A DNA stretch of 18,274 nt from an uncultured Collinsella sp. GTDB lineage: Bacteria > Actinomycetota > Coriobacteriia > Coriobacteriales > Coriobacteriaceae. The DNA lies in contig CAADVE010000238.1 of the NCBI GenBank assembly GCA_900752425.1, forward strand, positions 1 through 18,274, written 5' to 3'. Both the position numbers and the translations under genes were made by a program. Position 1 is the first letter of the stretch; each line of letters starts with the position of its first letter. This document shows, one piece after another, positions 1 through 7,052 of the stretch. The notes under the pieces were generated by a model, which saw only the letters and a program-made list of their open reading frames with translations, searched no databases and was not told the DNA's origin.

Positions 1-141
1 AAAAACGACCGTTCACCGTTCCGCTATTTTCAAAATGAATAAAATGAGCGATAAAGAGAATATAAACCTTAATAAACTCGCGTATCGCACGGACGCAGGT
101 TATTAATGGGTTGTAGGCCTTTTACAGAAAGGATTCCAGCA
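1..141 (+). promoter_or_regulatory. AT-rich upstream region of arcC
   Basis: This non-coding stretch is much richer in A and T than the rest of the window, as expected of a promoter region. A TATAAA at 61-66 could be a -10 element, but no good -35 lies 16-18 bases upstream. A TGAAT at 36-40 followed by an A-run resembles half of an ArgR box, but the second half is not recognisable. A clear ribosome binding site (GAAAGGA, 127-133) fixes the arcC start. The left part of the intergenic region lies outside the window. Confidence 0.4.
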
Positions 142-1104
142 ATGTCTAAGCCTCTTGGCAAGCCCGATCGTATCGTCGTCGCCCTTGGCGGCAACGCCCT
201 CGGCAACAACCCCGTTGAGCAGATCGAGGCCGTGAGCAACACCGCTCACGCTCTCCTTGGTCTCATCGAGCAGGGCAACGAGATCATCATCACCCACGGC
301 AACGGCCCGCAGGACGGCATGATCCAGACCGCCTTCGCCGCCGCCCACGACGCCATCGGCACCCCCGAGATGCCGCTGCCCGAGTGCGGCGCCATGTCCC
401 AGGGCTACATCGGCTATCACCTGCAGCAGGGCATTGGCCGCGAGATGCACAAGCGCTATAAGCGCTGGCACGCCGCAACCGTCGTCACCCAGATCGAGTG
501 CGACCCGGACGATCCCGCGTTCAAGAACCCGACCAAGCCGATCGGCCCCTTCTACACCGAGGAGCAGGCCAAGGAGTTCATGGCCGAGGACCCCTCCAAG
601 GTCTTCGTCGAGGATTCCGGCCGCGGCTGGCGTCGCGTCGTCGCTTCCCCCGATCCCAAGAAGATCGTCGAGGCTGACTCCATCCTCAACCTGCTCGACA
701 ACGAGTTCATCGTCATCGCCTGCGGTGGCGGCGGCATCCCCGTCGTCCGCGACTACGAGAACAAGGGCTGCTACAAGGGCGTTCCCGCCGTCATCGACAA
801 GGACCTGGGCGGCGAGCTGCTGGCCGAGGACTGCGACGCCGACGTCCTGTTCCTGCTGACCGCCGTTGAGCATGTCGCCATCAACTTTGGCAAGCCCAAC
901 CAGGAGGAGCTCGAGGACATCACCGCCGACGAGGCCGAGCGCCTGGCCGACGAGGGCCAGTTCGGCAAGGGTTCCATGGAGCCCAAGGTCCGCGCTGCCA
1001 TCAAGTTCGCTCGTTCCCGCAAGGGCCGCACCTGCATCATCGGCGCCCTGGACAAGGCTGCCGAGACCATGGCCGGCCTCTCCGGTACTCGCATCCACGA
1101 GTAG
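142..1104 (+). CDS. arcC: Carbamate kinase
   Basis: The 320-residue product matches the usual ~310-residue length of carbamate kinase, which makes ATP and carbamate from ADP and carbamoyl phosphate in the cytoplasm. Visible family motifs are VVALGGNALGNNP at the N-terminus, ITHGNGPQ, ECGAMSQGYIGYHLQQ, KPIGPFYTEEQAKE, VIACGGGGIPV, AVIDKDLGGELLA and, near the end, GSMEPKVRAAIKFA. The reading frame is open from an ATG at 106, but the ATG at 142 has a good GAAAGGA site 8 bases upstream and gives the standard N-terminus. No arginine deiminase or carbamoyltransferase gene lies in the window, so the source of carbamoyl phosphate is not shown. Codon use is as biased as in the ribosomal genes at the right end, suggesting high expression. 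A perfect-stem terminator follows. Confidence 0.95.
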   Translation: MSKPLGKPDRIVVALGGNALGNNPVEQIEAVSNTAHALLGLIEQGNEIIITHGNGPQDGMIQTAFAAAHDAIGTPEMPLPECGAMSQGYIGYHLQQGIGREMHKRYKRWHAATVVTQIECDPDDPAFKNPTKPIGPFYTEEQAKEFMAEDPSKVFVEDSGRGWRRVVASPDPKKIVEADSILNLLDNEFIVIACGGGGIPVVRDYENKGCYKGVPAVIDKDLGGELLAEDCDADVLFLLTAVEHVAINFGKPNQEELEDITADEAERLADEGQFGKGSMEPKVRAAIKFARSRKGRTCIIGALDKAAETMAGLSGTRIHE

Positions 1105-1126
1105 TCTCTACTCTGTTGCCTCTCTC

Positions 1127-1150
1127 GTGGGCGCCAGGCAAAGCGCCCAC
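1127..1150 (+). other. Hairpin just after arcC
   Basis: A perfect 8-bp stem (1127-1134 with 1143-1150) has an 8-base loop. No T-run follows, so it may protect the 3' end of the arcC mRNA or help the terminator 20 bases further on. Confidence 0.5.
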
Positions 1151-1170
1151 AAACTAGCCTCTCTTCATGA

Positions 1171-1202
1171 GCCCCGCAGTCCGCTCCGACTGCGGGGCTT
1201 TT
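1171..1202 (+). terminator. Rho-independent terminator of arcC
   Basis: A perfect 10-bp GC-rich stem (1171-1180 with 1189-1198) has an 8-base loop and is followed by TTTT at 1199-1202. It closes the arcC transcript before the convergent peptidase gene. Confidence 0.9.
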
Positions 1203-1211
1203 GCTATTCAC

Positions 1212-1296
1212 CTAGTCATTGGGGACGTTCTTAAATGACTAGTCAAACAAGAGCGTCCCCAATGACCACTCATTTAAGTCTGTCCCCAATGACTAG
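1212..1296. repeat. Cluster of three ~30-bp REP-like repeats
   Basis: Three copies of one 30-base unit abut here. Copy A is on the minus strand (1212-1241); copies B (1240-1269) and C (1267-1296) are on the plus strand. Read in one orientation, A and C agree at 25 of 30 positions and A and B at 24 of 30. The conserved core is GTCCCCAATGAC. Copies A and C form a perfect 15-bp inverted repeat (1212-1226 with 1282-1296). The cluster lies between two convergent genes and contains the stop codon of the minus-strand gene. GTCCCCA-type repeats are known in other bacteria as REP elements mobilised by Y1 (RAYT) transposases; that this family belongs there is inference. Confidence 0.75.
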
Positions 1297-2294
1297 TAGT
1301 AGGCCCACATGGCTTCGACTTCGTTGAGGACCTCTACGACGCCCCAGCGGCGGGCGCTGCGGCTGGCCGAGTTGGGGTCGTAGACGCCAATCTGGTTGGC
1401 GTCGTCGATGCCGTAGAGCACGATGTAGTGGCCTACGTTGGTAAACGTACCGGGGCGCACTGCGGCGATGACGGGCGCACCCGAGCGAAGTGCTTGGGTA
1501 ATCGATTCGCGATCGTTATAGAGCTGTGTTCCGTTGAGCCCCAGCTGCCACGCGCCGCCTGTCATAAACGACCACTCGGTGGCACCAGTGGGGGCGTAGT
1601 TGCCGGCTTCGGCCAGTGCGCATACATCGACCGGCGTCTTATCGGTGTGGCCGGTCTTAAAGATATAGACCATGGTGAGGCAGGGAGGACCGCAAGCGTT
1701 TTCGCGAATAGTGCCACCGGCATAGGGCAGCTCCGACCATGCGGGGTCAATTTGGTAGATGTGGGGCATGGTGCCGGCTTGCCATTGCGAGCGTGGGGTC
1801 GAGAACGCAAAGGAGTAACCGGGCGCGACGGGAGCTTTAAGCAGCTTGTCTTCGGCAGTGGGCTCAAGACCGGCTGATCCGTGGGAGATACAGGATCCCA
1901 AAAACACAAAGACGAGGCAGGCGGCGATGGAGCAAAGCGTAAGGCGTAGGCGGCGGGCCGGAAGCACGTGACTTGTGGCGTGCGACGCAGGGTGAGGGGC
2001 GGAATTGCCGCGATCGCGTTGAGGTCGCGAAAAGGAGCGCTTGACGTAGTAGTCGGTCTTACGGCGATCGTAGCGGCGTGGCTGCGATGTGTCGGTCTGG
2101 CGTTGGCGTGTGCTCGTACTCACGCGGTCTGACTGCTGCACGGTACGGCTTTGTTGCCGCGAAGAAGCCCCGAGCTGCTCTTGGGGGCGCTGCGGGTTGT
2201 CGTTGTCGGAGGTGATTCTGGGCGTTGGCGTGGCGCGGCCGGCAAGGCGCACGCTTTGTGGCCGTTGGTCGCCGTCATTGTATCCGTATGCCAT
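1293..2294 (-). CDS. Membrane-anchored C39-like cysteine peptidase
   Basis: The 333-residue product starts with about 115 residues rich in Arg, Gln, Ser and Thr that look disordered. One membrane helix follows (about 118-136, ending in FVFLGSCI), then a C-terminal peptidase_C39_2-type domain. Candidate catalytic residues are Gln181 (YQIDPAWS), Cys201 (ENACGPPCL), His289 (GHYIVLYGI) and Asp306 or Asn308 (VYDPN). By topology the catalytic domain faces outward. The frame is also open from a GTG at 2303, but the ATG at 2294 has AAGGTG six bases upstream and is preferred. The stop codon lies inside a repeat copy. There is no ABC exporter nearby, so a bacteriocin-processing role is not supported; a cell-surface peptidase or transglutaminase-like role is possible. 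Confidence 0.75.
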   Translation of the reverse strand: MAYGYNDGDQRPQSVRLAGRATPTPRITSDNDNPQRPQEQLGASSRQQSRTVQQSDRVSTSTRQRQTDTSQPRRYDRRKTDYYVKRSFSRPQRDRGNSAPHPASHATSHVLPARRLRLTLCSIAACLVFVFLGSCISHGSAGLEPTAEDKLLKAPVAPGYSFAFSTPRSQWQAGTMPHIYQIDPAWSELPYAGGTIRENACGPPCLTMVYIFKTGHTDKTPVDVCALAEAGNYAPTGATEWSFMTGGAWQLGLNGTQLYNDRESITQALRSGAPVIAAVRPGTFTNVGHYIVLYGIDDANQIGVYDPNSASRSARRWGVVEVLNEVEAMWAYY

Positions 2295-2649
2295 TCGAAT
2301 CACCTTGCCTCATGTGTAACTTGTCTATCCTACATAAAAAGATGCACGGCACATGGGTATGTGCGCCAAAAGCCTGACAAATGGTATGAACGTTGCCGCG
2401 CCGCGCACCAAGCGCCACGGCAACAGGTATTCAAAAGCAGACAAGATGAAAGCGTCCAAGACGAATGACGTCTCCCGCCGTTCGTCCCAAAAACGGTGCC
2501 GCTCGTTTTGCAGTTCTGCCTTCGGTCGAGCTGCGAGCGGCGCTGCTGCGCCAAGGCCGTATCTTAAAGCCATGGAATAAAAGCGCGCGGCAAAACAGAC
2601 CGCGCAAGGGGTGACGTCAAGGGGCGTCAAAAAGGAAAGGAGGGGAACA
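2295..2649. other. Gap between divergent peptidase and permease genes
   Basis: This ~355-base stretch must hold the promoters of both divergent genes, but I see no convincing -35/-10 pair. A TGACAA (2375-2380) followed by TATGAA (2384-2389) is too closely spaced to be one promoter. Two weak hairpins are visible: a 6-bp stem at 2490-2509 and a 6-bp stem at 2585-2605 (GCGCGG with CCGCGC). A 75-codon open frame at 2353-2580 has no ribosome binding site and a composition unlike real genes here. I recognise no riboswitch. Confidence 0.5.
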
Positions 2650-4101
2650 ATGACGGACAAGAACGCAGAAGTTGCAGTCGAGGATAACGGCGGCATGAAG
2701 AAAACGCTTTCGCTCTGGAACTTCTTCACCATCGGTTTCGGTGCCATCATCGGTACCGGTTGGGTTCTGCAGGTCGGCGACTGGATGGTCGTGGGCGGCG
2801 GTCCCGTTCCCGCTATGATCGCATTCCTCTTGGGTGCAATCTTCCTCGTGCCCGTCGGAGCTGTTTTCGGCGAGCTCACGGCTGCTATCCCCATTTCGGG
2901 CGGCATCGTCGAGTATGTCGATCGTAGCTTTGGCCGTACGCTGAGCTACATCACCGGATGGCTTTTGGCTCTGGGCAACGGTATCCTGTGCCCGTGGGAG
3001 GCCATCGCCATTTCGACCCTCGTGTCCGAGATGTTCGGCAGCCTGCCCGGTCTTGAGTGGCTGCGCGCCGTCAAGCTCTACACCATCCTGGGCGCCGACG
3101 TTTACCTGTTCCCGACGCTGATCGCGCTCGGCTTTGCAGCCTACGTCATCTTCCTCAACTTCCGCGGTGCCAGCTCGGCCGCCAAGCTCCAGGCCTTCCT
3201 GACCAAGGCCCTGCTCTGCGGCATGCTGCTCGCCATGGGCGTCTCGCTGTTCACCGGCTCGCCGGACAACGCCATGCCCGTGTTCTCCCAGGTCACCGGC
3301 GCTGGCGGCGGCAAGGCCGCTACCGAGGGCGCCAGCCTGTTCGCCGGCATCGTGTCGGTCCTGGTTCTGACCCCGTTCTTCTACGCTGGCTTCGACACCA
3401 TTCCTCAGCAGGCTGAGGAAGCAGCCGAGGGCCTCAACTGGAACAAGTTCGGCAAGATCATCTCCCTGGCCCTGCTGGCCGCCGGCGGCTTCTACATGGT
3501 CTGCATCTACTCGTTCGGCACCATCCTCGACTGGCATGAGTTTGTTAAGAGCCCGGTTCCCGCGCTTGCCTGCCTCAAGGGCATCAACATGCTTCTGTAC
3601 CTGGCTATGCTCGTCATCGCCACGCTTGGACCCATGGGCCCGATGAACTCCTTCTACGGCGCCACGAGCCGCATCATGCTCGCCATGGGCCGCAAGGGCC
3701 AACTGCCCGAGCAGTTCGCCGAGGTCGACCCCAAGTCCGGCGCTCCCAAGCTTGCCTGCGTCGTTCTGGGCGTCATCACCGTCGTCGGTCCGTTCCTGGG
3801 CAAGAACATGCTCATCCCTCTGACCAACGTGTCGGCTCTCGCCTTCATCTTCTCCTGCGGCATGGTCGCCCTCGCTTGCCTGCGCATGCGCTTCACCGAG
3901 CCCGACCTGCCTCGTCCCTACGAGGTGCCCGGTGGCAAGTTTGGCATCGGCCTCGCTATCGCTGCCTGCGCCATCATCATCGGCCTGCTTGTGATTCCGT
4001 TCTCTCCCGCCTCCCTCAACATGGTGGAGTGGAGCATCGTGATCGGCTGGTTGGCTATTGGCCTGGCCCTCATGGCTTTCACCAATTCCCGCAAAAAGTA
4101 A
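2650..4101 (+). CDS. APC-family amino acid permease
   Basis: The 483-residue product is almost entirely hydrophobic segments, about 12 helices. The first helix carries FGAIIGTGWVL (residues 30-40), the helix-breaking glycine motif that binds substrate in the APC superfamily. SGGIVEYVDRSFG and PMGPMNSFYGATSRIMLAMGR also fit the family. It should move amino acids or related amines across the cytoplasmic membrane; the substrate cannot be read from sequence. The frame is open from a GTG at 2611, but a strong AAGGAGGGG (2637-2645) points to the ATG at 2650. Codon use is strongly biased, as in arcC. It is followed on the same strand by an amidohydrolase that probably acts on the imported compound. 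Confidence 0.9.
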   Translation: MTDKNAEVAVEDNGGMKKTLSLWNFFTIGFGAIIGTGWVLQVGDWMVVGGGPVPAMIAFLLGAIFLVPVGAVFGELTAAIPISGGIVEYVDRSFGRTLSYITGWLLALGNGILCPWEAIAISTLVSEMFGSLPGLEWLRAVKLYTILGADVYLFPTLIALGFAAYVIFLNFRGASSAAKLQAFLTKALLCGMLLAMGVSLFTGSPDNAMPVFSQVTGAGGGKAATEGASLFAGIVSVLVLTPFFYAGFDTIPQQAEEAAEGLNWNKFGKIISLALLAAGGFYMVCIYSFGTILDWHEFVKSPVPALACLKGINMLLYLAMLVIATLGPMGPMNSFYGATSRIMLAMGRKGQLPEQFAEVDPKSGAPKLACVVLGVITVVGPFLGKNMLIPLTNVSALAFIFSCGMVALACLRMRFTEPDLPRPYEVPGGKFGIGLAIAACAIIIGLLVIPFSPASLNMVEWSIVIGWLAIGLALMAFTNSRKK

Positions 4102-4107
4102 CGCCGA

Positions 4108-4159
4108 GCCGGGGCGGATCAGGTGCGCGGGCCCCTCTCTTCCGCGCACCGAACCCGGC
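4108..4159 (+). other. Intercistronic two-part hairpin
   Basis: A perfect 9-bp stem (4122-4130 with 4142-4150, 11-base loop) sits inside an outer 6-bp stem (4108-4113 with 4154-4159). No T-run follows, so it is not a standard terminator. It may stabilise the permease mRNA or set the ratio of permease to hydrolase. A smaller stem follows at 4179-4202. Confidence 0.55.
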
Positions 4160-4232
4160 GCCACTTGGGTAGCTTTGTGAGGCCTTAACCCAACACGGCC
4201 TCGCCCACTATATGGATCCATAAGGAGGAACC

Positions 4233-5510
4233 ATGTCCACTAAGTATGCAATCGTTGGCGGCAAGCTCATCGACGGTACCGGCGCCGAGCCGGTCGAGAA
4301 CTCCCTCGTTCTCGTCGACGACAACGGCAAGATCGAGTACGCCGGCGCCATGCAGGACCTTCCCGAGGGCGTTGAGGTCATCGACGCCGCCGGCAAGACC
4401 GTCCTTCCCGGCCTGATCGACACCCACCTGCACTTCTCGGGCAACCTGACCGACGATGATACCGATTGGGTCATGCAGCCGCTCCTCGAGAAGCAGGCCG
4501 TCGCCGTGAAGCAGGCCTACGACTGCCTCACCCACGGCCTCACCACCGTCTGCGAGATCGGCCGCTTTGGTATCCAGATCCGTGACTGCATCGACAAGGG
4601 CGTCTTTAAGGGCCCGCGCGTTCTGGCCACCGGCCTTGGCTTCTGCCGCGTTGCCGGCCACGGCGACTCCCACCACTGCAGCCAGGAGCTCAACAAGGAA
4701 TCGCACCCCTGGGGCGATCAGGTCGACGGTCCTTGGGATCTGCGCAAGGCCGTCCGTCGTCGCCTGCGCGAGAACCCCGATGCCATCAAGATCTGGGCTA
4801 CCGGTGGCGGCATCTGGCGCTGGGACTCCGGCCGCGACCAGCACTACTGCTCCGAGGAGATTCAGGCCGTGGTCGAAGAGGCCAAGATGGTCGGCATCCC
4901 CGTGTGGAGCCACTGCTACAACAACCACGCCGCTGCCTACGATTCCGTTCGCTTTGGCTGCGAGCAGCTGATTCACGGCTTCGATATCGATGAGCGTACC
5001 ATGGACCTCATGGCCGAGCAGGGCACCTTCTTCACCCCGACGATCGCCTTCCTGCCCACCTGGTACGCCACCTATCCGCCCGTCTACGTCCCCGAGCTGC
5101 ACGACAAGTACGAGGGCACCCTGGTCGAGAAGGAGCTGCAGCGCAACTACGACTGCCTGCGCGAGGCCAAGAAGCGCGGCGTCGTCATGACGATCGGCTC
5201 CGACTCCTTCTCCTTCGTCACCCCGTACGGCACCTGCTCCATTGAGGAGATGTACGAGTTCGTCGACAAGATCGGCTTCACCCCGGTCGAGACCATCACC
5301 TGTGCCACCCTCAACGGTGCCAAGATGTGCCACATCGAGGACGAGACCGGTTCCATCGAGGCCGGCAAGTGCGCCGACCTGCTGGTCGTCAACGGTGACG
5401 TCGCCGCCGACATCCACGTGCTCAACACCGACAACATGGACGTCATCATGAAGGACGGCTGGATTGTCGAGGGCGGCACCTTCGGCGAGGCAAACAAGTA
5501 CAGCGCCTAA
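4233..5510 (+). CDS. Metal-dependent amidohydrolase, prolidase-like
   Basis: The 425-residue product has the full set of binuclear-metal ligands of the amidohydrolase superfamily: His65 and His67 (DTHLHF), a probable carboxylated Lys186 (AIKIWATGG), His227 (VWSHCYNNH), His248 (LIHGFDID) and Asp324 (TIGSDSF). The IKxxATGG stretch, the LIHGFDID segment and the C-terminal GSIEAGKCADLLVV place it in the imidazolonepropionase/prolidase-like group, in which some members cleave Xaa-Pro and others Xaa-Arg or Xaa-Lys dipeptides. The substrate here is unknown. There is no signal peptide, so it is cytoplasmic. The start has a strong AAGGAGG at 4222-4228. It follows the APC permease by 131 bases and shares its codon bias. 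A terminator lies at 5569-5594. Confidence 0.88.
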   Translation: MSTKYAIVGGKLIDGTGAEPVENSLVLVDDNGKIEYAGAMQDLPEGVEVIDAAGKTVLPGLIDTHLHFSGNLTDDDTDWVMQPLLEKQAVAVKQAYDCLTHGLTTVCEIGRFGIQIRDCIDKGVFKGPRVLATGLGFCRVAGHGDSHHCSQELNKESHPWGDQVDGPWDLRKAVRRRLRENPDAIKIWATGGGIWRWDSGRDQHYCSEEIQAVVEEAKMVGIPVWSHCYNNHAAAYDSVRFGCEQLIHGFDIDERTMDLMAEQGTFFTPTIAFLPTWYATYPPVYVPELHDKYEGTLVEKELQRNYDCLREAKKRGVVMTIGSDSFSFVTPYGTCSIEEMYEFVDKIGFTPVETITCATLNGAKMCHIEDETGSIEAGKCADLLVVNGDVAADIHVLNTDNMDVIMKDGWIVEGGTFGEANKYSA

Positions 5511-5551
5511 GCTACCGTTCATCGATGGCTTGATGTAAAACACAGTATTTG

Positions 5552-5566
5552 ATTGCATAATGCAAT
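5552..5566. promoter_or_regulatory. 15-bp palindrome overlapping a -10 element
   Basis: ATTGCAT-A-ATGCAAT is a perfect 15-bp palindrome. It contains CATAAT (5556-5561), a 5 of 6 match to a -10 element. The best -35 is TTGATG at 5530-5535, but its spacing (20) is long. The palindrome probably marks an operator on the promoter of the downstream kinase/regulator pair. ATTGC and GCAAT half-sites recur upstream of the second kinase operon. Confidence 0.5.
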
Positions 5567-5568
5567 GG

Positions 5569-5594
5569 AGAGGGTCGCTTGCGGCCCTCTTTAT
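5569..5594 (+). terminator. Terminator or leader attenuator before first kinase
   Basis: An 8-bp stem with one G·U pair (5569-5576 with 5583-5590) has a 6-base loop and is followed by TTTA. It ends the amidohydrolase transcript. It also lies right where a transcript from the CATAAT element would begin, so it could act as an attenuator on the kinase mRNA. Confidence 0.7.
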
Positions 5595-5628
5595 TGCTAT
5601 GGGGTGCGTCGGTAAGAAGGAGATGACG

Positions 5629-7014
5629 GTGGATCTCAATAGGCTGATTCTGGGCAAGAGCTACAACTCTACCAAGGTCTTTCGTACCGCTCAGCATGTG
5701 GTTCAAGCCATTTTGCTCGGTATTGTCGTTCCGCTGCTTATCCTGCTGCTCATCTGGGATCTAACCGATAATCCCAATCCCGTTCCGGCCGTTGTCGTCA
5801 TTGCCGGCTTGGTCATGCTGTGCTTCTTCTTCTCGTACGTCTTTGTCGTTCCCGACGACCTCACATCGAGCGCAACCGACCGCACGCTCGCCATCGCTTC
5901 AAAAATATTCGCCTACACGTCGCGCGGCCTTACGCCCGAAGCTGCCCTGGGCGCCTCTAAGATCATCCTGTCCGAAACTATCGCCTCTGCCATCTGCTTT
6001 ACCGACGGCAAGCAGGTGTTGGCAAGCTGGGGCGAGGACTCGGCAAAATGCCCCGCGGGCACCCCGGTGGTGCTGCGGACTACGCTCAACGTGATCAACA
6101 GCGGTGAGCAAAGCGTGTTCTCGCGCGATGCCTCGACCGAGACAGGTGGCTACTTTCCGCGCCTGCGCGCCGGTATTGTCGCACCGCTTACCGTGCGCGG
6201 GCATTGCGTGGGCACGCTCGAGCTGTATTATCCCCGTCTGAGCAGCATCGATATGCGCCAGACGGCGCTTGCCTCGGGCTTTGCCGACCTCATTTCCACG
6301 CAGCTTGCGAGCTTTGAGCTCGAGCGCCAGGACGAGCTTACGGCCCGCGTGGAGCTGCGCGCCTTGCAATCGCAGGTCGATCCTCATTTTCTGTTTAACA
6401 CCATCAGCACCATCGTGTCGCTCGTTCGAACCGAGCCCGACAAGGCCAGGTCGCTGCTGATCGACTTCTCCAACTACTATCGTCAGACGCTTTCTGATTC
6501 CGATACGCTCACCACGCTCGAGCACGAGGTGGAACAGGGCACTCGCTATATCAATCTTATGCAGGCTCGTTATGGCGACGGCCGTCTGCGCGTCTCGGTC
6601 GATATCGACTTTGAGGTGCGCGATTGCATGGTGCCGCCGTTTATCTTGCAGCCGTTGCTCGAAAACTGCATCAAGCACGCGCAGCGCGAGACCGAGCCGC
6701 TCTCTATTCATGTTAGGGCTTTCGAGACCGATGACGGTTTGGAGATCATCGTCGAGGACGATGGCATCGGTATGAGCGAAGAGGTCTGCGCGCATCTGTT
6801 TGAGCAACATCGCCTGGAGGAGCCCGAGAGCATTACCGCCGACGGCTCCGTCAAGCGAGGTTGCGGCCTGGCGCTCTTCAACGTGCTTCAGCGCATCCAT
6901 TTCTTTTACGGAGAAGATTCCGGCATGCGCGTGAAGTCCCAGGAGGGCGTGGGAACGCAGGTCATCGTCGAGCTGAACGGCGAGCCGCATGAGCCCGCGC
7001 CGTTGACGGCGTAG
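5629..7014 (+). CDS. LytS-type sensor histidine kinase (first)
   Basis: The product has two membrane helices (about 27-43 and 54-74), then a GAF-like domain of the LytS type (about 96-220). A His_kinase domain follows with the phospho-acceptor His253 (QVDPHFLFNT), then an ATPase domain with Asn346 (LLENCIKHA), Asp378 (DDGIGM) and GCGLALFN at 411-418. It lacks the five-helix sensor of classical LytS. The start is a GTG at 5629 with AAGGAG six bases upstream (461 residues). Other in-frame starts are ATG at 5623, touching that site, 5599 without a site, and 5560 upstream of the terminator. It pairs with the regulator 38 bases downstream and is clearly paralogous to the kinase at 11541. The signal sensed is unknown. 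Confidence 0.88.
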   Translation: MDLNRLILGKSYNSTKVFRTAQHVVQAILLGIVVPLLILLLIWDLTDNPNPVPAVVVIAGLVMLCFFFSYVFVVPDDLTSSATDRTLAIASKIFAYTSRGLTPEAALGASKIILSETIASAICFTDGKQVLASWGEDSAKCPAGTPVVLRTTLNVINSGEQSVFSRDASTETGGYFPRLRAGIVAPLTVRGHCVGTLELYYPRLSSIDMRQTALASGFADLISTQLASFELERQDELTARVELRALQSQVDPHFLFNTISTIVSLVRTEPDKARSLLIDFSNYYRQTLSDSDTLTTLEHEVEQGTRYINLMQARYGDGRLRVSVDIDFEVRDCMVPPFILQPLLENCIKHAQRETEPLSIHVRAFETDDGLEIIVEDDGIGMSEEVCAHLFEQHRLEEPESITADGSVKRGCGLALFNVLQRIHFFYGEDSGMRVKSQEGVGTQVIVELNGEPHEPAPLTA

Positions 7015-7052
7015 CACGCGGTTGGATTGAGAGAGAAAGAGGGGAAGCACAT

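Noticed and set aside
30..50. ArgR box upstream of arcC
   Set aside because: Only the left half (TGAAT at 36-40) fits; the expected ATTCA half is absent.
103..1098. Long open frame antisense to arcC (331 codons)
   Set aside because: It mirrors arcC exactly, has no ribosome binding site, and its Ala/Leu/Gly/Val/Asp-rich composition is what the biased sense codons produce in reverse.
1212..1296. CRISPR array
   Set aside because: The repeats are inverted as well as direct, abut or overlap with no spacers, and differ at several positions.
2375..2389. TGACAA...TATGAA promoter for the permease
   Set aside because: The two words are only 3 bases apart, so they cannot form one promoter.
2353..2580. 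75-codon plus-strand frame in the peptidase-permease gap
   Set aside because: No ribosome binding site, basic low-complexity translation, and codon use unlike the genes around it.
4185..4214. Promoter TTAACC-N18-TATATG before the amidohydrolase
   Set aside because: Both hexamers match at only 4 of 6 positions and the transcript would begin at the ribosome binding site.
2617..4221. 534-codon open frame antisense to the permease
   Set aside because: It is a codon-bias shadow of a clear membrane transporter, with low-complexity Gly/Glu/Asp/His-rich translation and no family motifs.
4185..5657. 490-codon open frame antisense to the amidohydrolase
   Set aside because: The sense protein has all catalytic ligands; the antisense translation is Val/Leu/Asp/Gly-rich with no domain.
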